Positions 52,701 to 58,700 of a DNA stretch of 64,000 nt are shown here, piece after piece. Positions within the stretch are counted from its first letter, which is position 1. Every line of letters starts with the position of its first letter. Both the position numbers and the translations under genes were made by a program. Origin of the DNA: Heterobilharzia americana (Eukaryota; Platyhelminthes; Trematoda; Strigeidida; Schistosomatidae); assembly GCA_944470555.2 (NCBI GenBank), contig OX104132.1:352931-416930 (forward strand), given 5' to 3'. The notes beneath the pieces were generated by a model that did no database searches, was not told the DNA's origin, and saw only the letters and a program-made list of their open reading frames with translations.

Positions 52701-55700
52701 AAGTTGGATGGCAAGGAAGGTGTTCTTCAATGCTGTACACTATCTATTTTTTATGATTATCTCTGCTCATACATCTCTTTTGAATTCAATAATGTCTTCT
52801 CGAGAGTGTTCAGACTTCGTCTTCCTCTCAATGAATTTTGAAGGATAACTATTCTCGGTGAACACTTTCCAAAGTACTTCTACCTCATTTTCTGCATCAT
52901 CTGTATACATTCTTGTGTATTTACTTAGAGAAGATAATATATGTCATTTCTGAAAGTGTTGGATTTCGATTAGAAACTTTAGTACCACTTGTCAAACTTC
53001 ATTAACAATTACAGCATAGCTTTTCGCTTTTAAGGCAGACGTTTCCTAATATCTTTTTATCAAAACACAAGGGATGATCTCTGCATATATTACTTATCTT
53101 TGTTGATATATCTTGATTCTTACTTTTGCATCTTGGCAAAATCAACAGTACAATTCTTTACCCGGATTCGCGATAATCTCTCTTCGACCCTTATAATAAC
53201 TGACCAATATTTCTACTATTATCATGGGGCTTCACATAATAAACATGTCTTATTATTACGATTGGCATGACCAACTACTTTGACGATATGGTTAGAAGGT
53301 GCGATCACGTTTTGAATTGACAGATATTTTTCTTTCATTGGAGTGGATGTTATCTGTTACCTAGACAGACTAGTCTAATAAATTCCTGTCATCAGATTTT
53401 GTCTTTTTATCTTGTTATCCTACTTGAAAATGGATTAGTGATACGCCACTTTCTAAGCTCTCTAGTTTTGTGGCATCCTGACCAAGCACTGAGGTGTTGA
53501 CTGACTGTGGCTGTTTTCGTCTTGCTGAAGTAAATCATAAAAAAAACTTTCTTCAATTCAACCTTTTTTTTAAAGCATAAATTCTTTTGTTTGAAGTTAG
53601 TATTCATGCATTTCTCACCATCCAAGTGCAAATTGTTGCTCCGGAATCGGTCTTCAATGGTGCCACGACTAACAATTGAGAGTGTAGTGGTTGAGTGCAT
53701 CGACCACTTTACTTACCTGGGAAGTAAGATCTGCCGTGGTGGCTCAGTGGCCGATGAAGTCTCTGCACGAATACAGAGGACTTGGCTAGCTTTTGCCAAC
53801 TTCCGCCACCCGTGGCACCGCCGTGATATCTGATTGTCTAGGTCGCGTATACTGCACAGCAGTCTACTCTGTTCTACTGTATGGCTGTGAAACATGGCCA
53901 TTGAAGGTGGAAGGGGTCAGAAGGCTTGAGGTGTTTGACTACCGTTGTCTTCGTTGTATAGGCCGTACTCCGTTGTGTCACCATATGAGTAACGCAGAAA
54001 TCAGGTATAGAGTTTTAAATAGGAGAGATTAGTCAGTTTACTAAGGTTGTGAACTTTTATCGTCTGAGATGGTTGGGACATGTATTACGTACGCCTAGTT
54101 ACCGTTTACCTCGTCGCACAATGTTGACTGAAGTAGGCCCAGGCTGGGAAAAGGCCCGAGGTGACCAGACTAAAACATGGCATCATTGTATGAAGTGTTT
54201 GACTGTTGGTTTGAGTCATGTGGGGCGATGCAGACTAGGTGGTTGGGGTCCGCGGGACAAGAGAAACCTGTGACTGGAGACTGACTTTTGGTGATATGGC
54301 TGAGAACTGATGTCCATGGTGCAGATGTATACACACATTATCTTCATCCTAATTGCCATACTGAATCTCACTATTTTCTCATTCTTCACTTCTCTCTTTT
54401 CGTACTTTACATTTCGTTTGACTGTATTTTCTTTTCTTCATCTTCCACTTCACTCCCTTTTTACTTGACGTACTGACATATGAAATTCGGCAACTCGGGG
54501 CGTCACGCAGTAATGACTGGTTTTATGTTGCTTTAGGATAGGTGGATAGAGTATTCATCATAAACTAACATCATTTGGGGAAACACTAGAAACCTGGGAG
54601 CACTGGGTATCTGTTTCCTCATAGTATGGGGCTAATTAGCATTGCGGACTCATCATTCCGCCAGGGATTCAATGTTTCTGCAGTTGATGTCAGTCCATAT
54701 GAGTACTAACCTGTAATGGGTAAATAAATCCCTACAAATGTCCAAATTGAATAAATTCGTTTAACATACGCATTCTTTCGTACATATCATTTATTGTTAC
54801 TGTTAAGTTTTTTTATATATATTTCAGAACTTATGAATCCGTATACAAAGCAGTTGAATTTCGATTTTACCAATGTATTTAGAAAGTCCAGAGTATATAA
54901 AACATTCATTTGGATTTTCGCATAGTTTAACAACATCGGCGTCATCGTTGAATAGATTTGGACTGTAAGTAAATATGTTTGAATTGATTTTCAATTAATT
55001 AATACCTAGTTTTAGCGCGCGCTTTCTCTCTGTGTGTGTCTTCTGTTACATTTTTACTTACTTCGCTAATCTCTCTATCTATAGCTTCTTTCTACTGTCT
55101 TCCAGATCGATTTCATGTTCACTCACTGATATTACCAATTGTTAATAGCCTATCTTCATCTGCCCTTGTTGTCGTCATTGTTCCTAGAATAAACTCTCGG
55201 AGGTTGGTCATTAGAAGTGCATGAGATATGACTTTTACCTGATAGAATTTAAAGGTTTTTATAACTCCACCTAGTGTGGTTATCTTCTGAATTGCATGAT
55301 TGATAATATTTCTCAGAATTGGTTTCAGCGACAGAGATGTATCCACACATCATTTTAATCGTCTTATCCTATTTCCTTAGTGTTCTATCCCTTCTTTCTC
55401 TCTTTTTACAATCTTCTACTACTTTAAACTACGTTCTCCCTCATTTCTTCATCTTGATGCCTTCCAGCTTGATGTGCTGATCTGATATATAGCAAATTGA
55501 ATCATTATGCAATAATGTAATGACCTATGCTGACATTTACTGATACGCTACAAATACTGTTATGACAAGGGGAAGATACATGACCTGCTTAGTTGGGAAT
55601 TTCACATCCAACCTCAGTAATACAGCCGTAAGCTTTTTAATGATGTTTACGAAATATGGGATCGATTTTGTAGTACAGTACAAATTATTCTGACTGTTTA

Positions 55701-58700
55701 AATATCAAAAGTGTTTAATCCCTGAAAACTGCAATGTCACTTACTTATTGTCTCCTTTTTATTTACATTTTGGATAATATCATCTTGGAAACCACTATTG
55801 TACGGTACATCTACTGCTTACTTCTAGAAGTTTATCCGGAATATCTTTGATTGTAAAACTGGAGGAATTATTGTAATGATACTTGAAATTTCCCTTGGCT
55901 GTACAAGACTGAATTGTCCAATATCTGTTGGCAAATGGGCTCGTATACGGACATTATGCAGTTGCATCTGGCTGAAGAGCCCAAAATTGGACGAAATACG
56001 GCTTCTGTATTCCTCTGTTAGTCACCATGATCAATGGAAGAATTATTGTTAAGTTCAACAAACTATGTTAATGCATAATTAGTTTACGTGAATGTGCAGT
56101 TTGTGAACAGTTTGAAAATTTGATCATGAATTTGAAAGAATTTCTAACTTTTCATGGGTGTCAGTTGCCTACAACAACTAACTAGTTTATCGACTTAGTC
56201 AATGTTTTGGTCAGAATGCTGATCAAAGTTAGTGTTGACCAAGTGTAATTTATGTTATTTTCGTTAGGTGCTATTTCGCTGGACTGCCACTTTTTTTCGG
56301 TCAATCATTTCTAAGCTACTTTAGTCTATCTGTAACAACACAGTCATAGGACTGTGACTGATTAGTCCTGGTTCCCTCATGCATATTTCATATTAACGGT
56401 ACAATCCAATCTGTTCAACATATCAGTCATTGAAACCATTATACTGTGTTATCTTTGGCGAAATATTATGATACTGGATGATAATTGAAGATGAGATGAA
56501 AATTTGGATCGCTGCTCCGGATTCGAACCACAGACCACTGGGTTTCCGACTCAATGATATGCGGCCCGATTGCGACCAGATTTTTGTTTCACTTCAATCA
56601 CCAAGGGTTTCGCCTGACTACCATATGAATTCGTGACGCATTACTACCACTTGATCGTATTCACACTGGCTGCTGCCTAGTCAGAACTTCTCATCCAATC
56701 CAAATGTAACTGAATCAGAGAGAGGGGAGCTTCATATCGATTATCATTTGACTACCTGAATGAGATGGGCGTAGTTTGGCAGACTAGTATTTATACTGAG
56801 TGATGATTGAAAGTGAGATGAAAATCTGGACCACGGATGGATTCGAACCAGCAACCTTCGGGTTATTAATTTTCATTCTGGCAATTTCACAATGAGTTTC
56901 AACTGTAGAGATTTATGCGCATATATGGTCATGTTAAGTGAACATTACCCTGTTGTCGGTGTATAGGTGAAGTTCTCACTGACTTCTACAATTTGCTTTG
57001 AAACTGTGGGTGACGCATTGAAACCTGCTCCATCTGGGCTACTGGGTGAACGAGTAAATAAAATGGACTTGGAATCTTCGAGCATATTGGTGCAGTAGGC
57101 AATGAACCACATTGATTAGGTGATGACTACCTGGCTGCCGAAACCTCGCTAGGTGAAGTAGTGTTCAAAATTGTGATACACTTCTTTGAAAGTCAGCTTC
57201 CTAAATCAATGAGCTACAGCTCCACTTTTTGTCTTGGTTAATGGGCAGCCTTTAAATTACAGTTGTCGCTTATCCTGTTAGGTGAAGACTCTGACAAAAT
57301 ACAGGGCCTTGAGCAGAAATCTGAGTATGTTTGGTATGCATTTCGCCTGCACCTGGTAAGATGTAAGATGATGCTGCAGGACTGGTCTTCTACAGGTACT
57401 CCCAGTTTAATGATAACTTCACTTACTTGGAGAATTGCATCAATTCCAGCAGTCTGGTTGTTGACGAAATCTCAGCTCGGATACTGATGACCCGTTTGGC
57501 ATTTACTAACTTGCGTCACGTGTTACGCCGACTGGCGAAATATCCGAGTATGTATCAAAGGACGAGTTAACTGTGTTGCAGTCTGTTGTGTCCTGTTATA
57601 CGACTGTGAGACATAGCCCTTAAAAGTAGAAGACATTAAGGGGTTACGGAGTTTTGATCACAGATGCTTGGGTTTGGTGTAATCACCGTGGGAGCAGTAT
57701 TGAGGTCAGACGAAGGGTACTAGGGAAGTAAGCAAGTTGGTTGATGAGGTCGTGAACCTTCATCGACAGAGATGGTTTGGACCTGTGTAACCCATGCTGA
57801 TCCACCGCCCACTCTGACATGTCATTGGATTAGGTTGAGAAATGATTCAGGGTGGATATACCAAGACGTAGCACCAGTAGATGAAGTCCCTGACTGTCGT
57901 CTGGAGTTATTTCGGGAGATATAGACTACCCAGTTGGTGTTCCTGAGACGAAAAAAATCAGTGGTTGAGGACTTTTGGTGACATGACTGAAAATCGGTCA
58001 CAGTGGCGCAGATGTATTCACTCCTTGACACTTGATCCATTCACATCATTATGCTAACAGTTACTTTTTGGTTGCTAGTTCAATTATTTCAGTTTCTATC
58101 CATTCCACGCTTCTTTTACCATGTTTATGTGTGTTTACTAGTTTACTTAAGCTATAGTTAGCTATTTCACTTAATAACTTTTATTTCCTTTTTAACGTTA
58201 CTGAAGAAAAGAATAAAATTGTGTGTGTATCCTTATATTGCTCCTATTGGTGGGATCCTGACAATATTGCACCAGTGATGTAATCATGTCACATGTCCTC
58301 TGTACATTCATGGTTAGACTGAGACATGACATCAGTGGATGAAGTCCTTGACTGTCTATCTGAGTCGTGGTACGGGGGGTACAGACTACCTGACTGTGCT
58401 CCCCGAGATGAAAGGAATCATAGTCGTTGAGGACTTTGGTGATATGACTGAGAATCAATCATGATTGGGCAGGTGTATTCATTCTTTGATTTATTTTTAA
58501 GCTTGAGTGTTTTAACTGACCTTACTTTTCAAATTCTCTCTCGCTCATGCACCCTTGTCTAATTTGTTATCGGTCCTTTCTATCCACTTGTTCTTTGTAT
58601 ACTACTGTGAAGTGTGATAGCTTGAACTGATGAACCTTTTTCTTAGGTTCTACGTTGAATTTCTCTGTCTGCCTATCTGTCTAGAGTGAGTTAGCTTTCC

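Noticed and set aside
56505..56585. Functional tRNA gene on the minus strand
   Set aside because: It has a perfect B box but no acceptor stem or complete cloverleaf, and it is repeated next to itself as a SINE.
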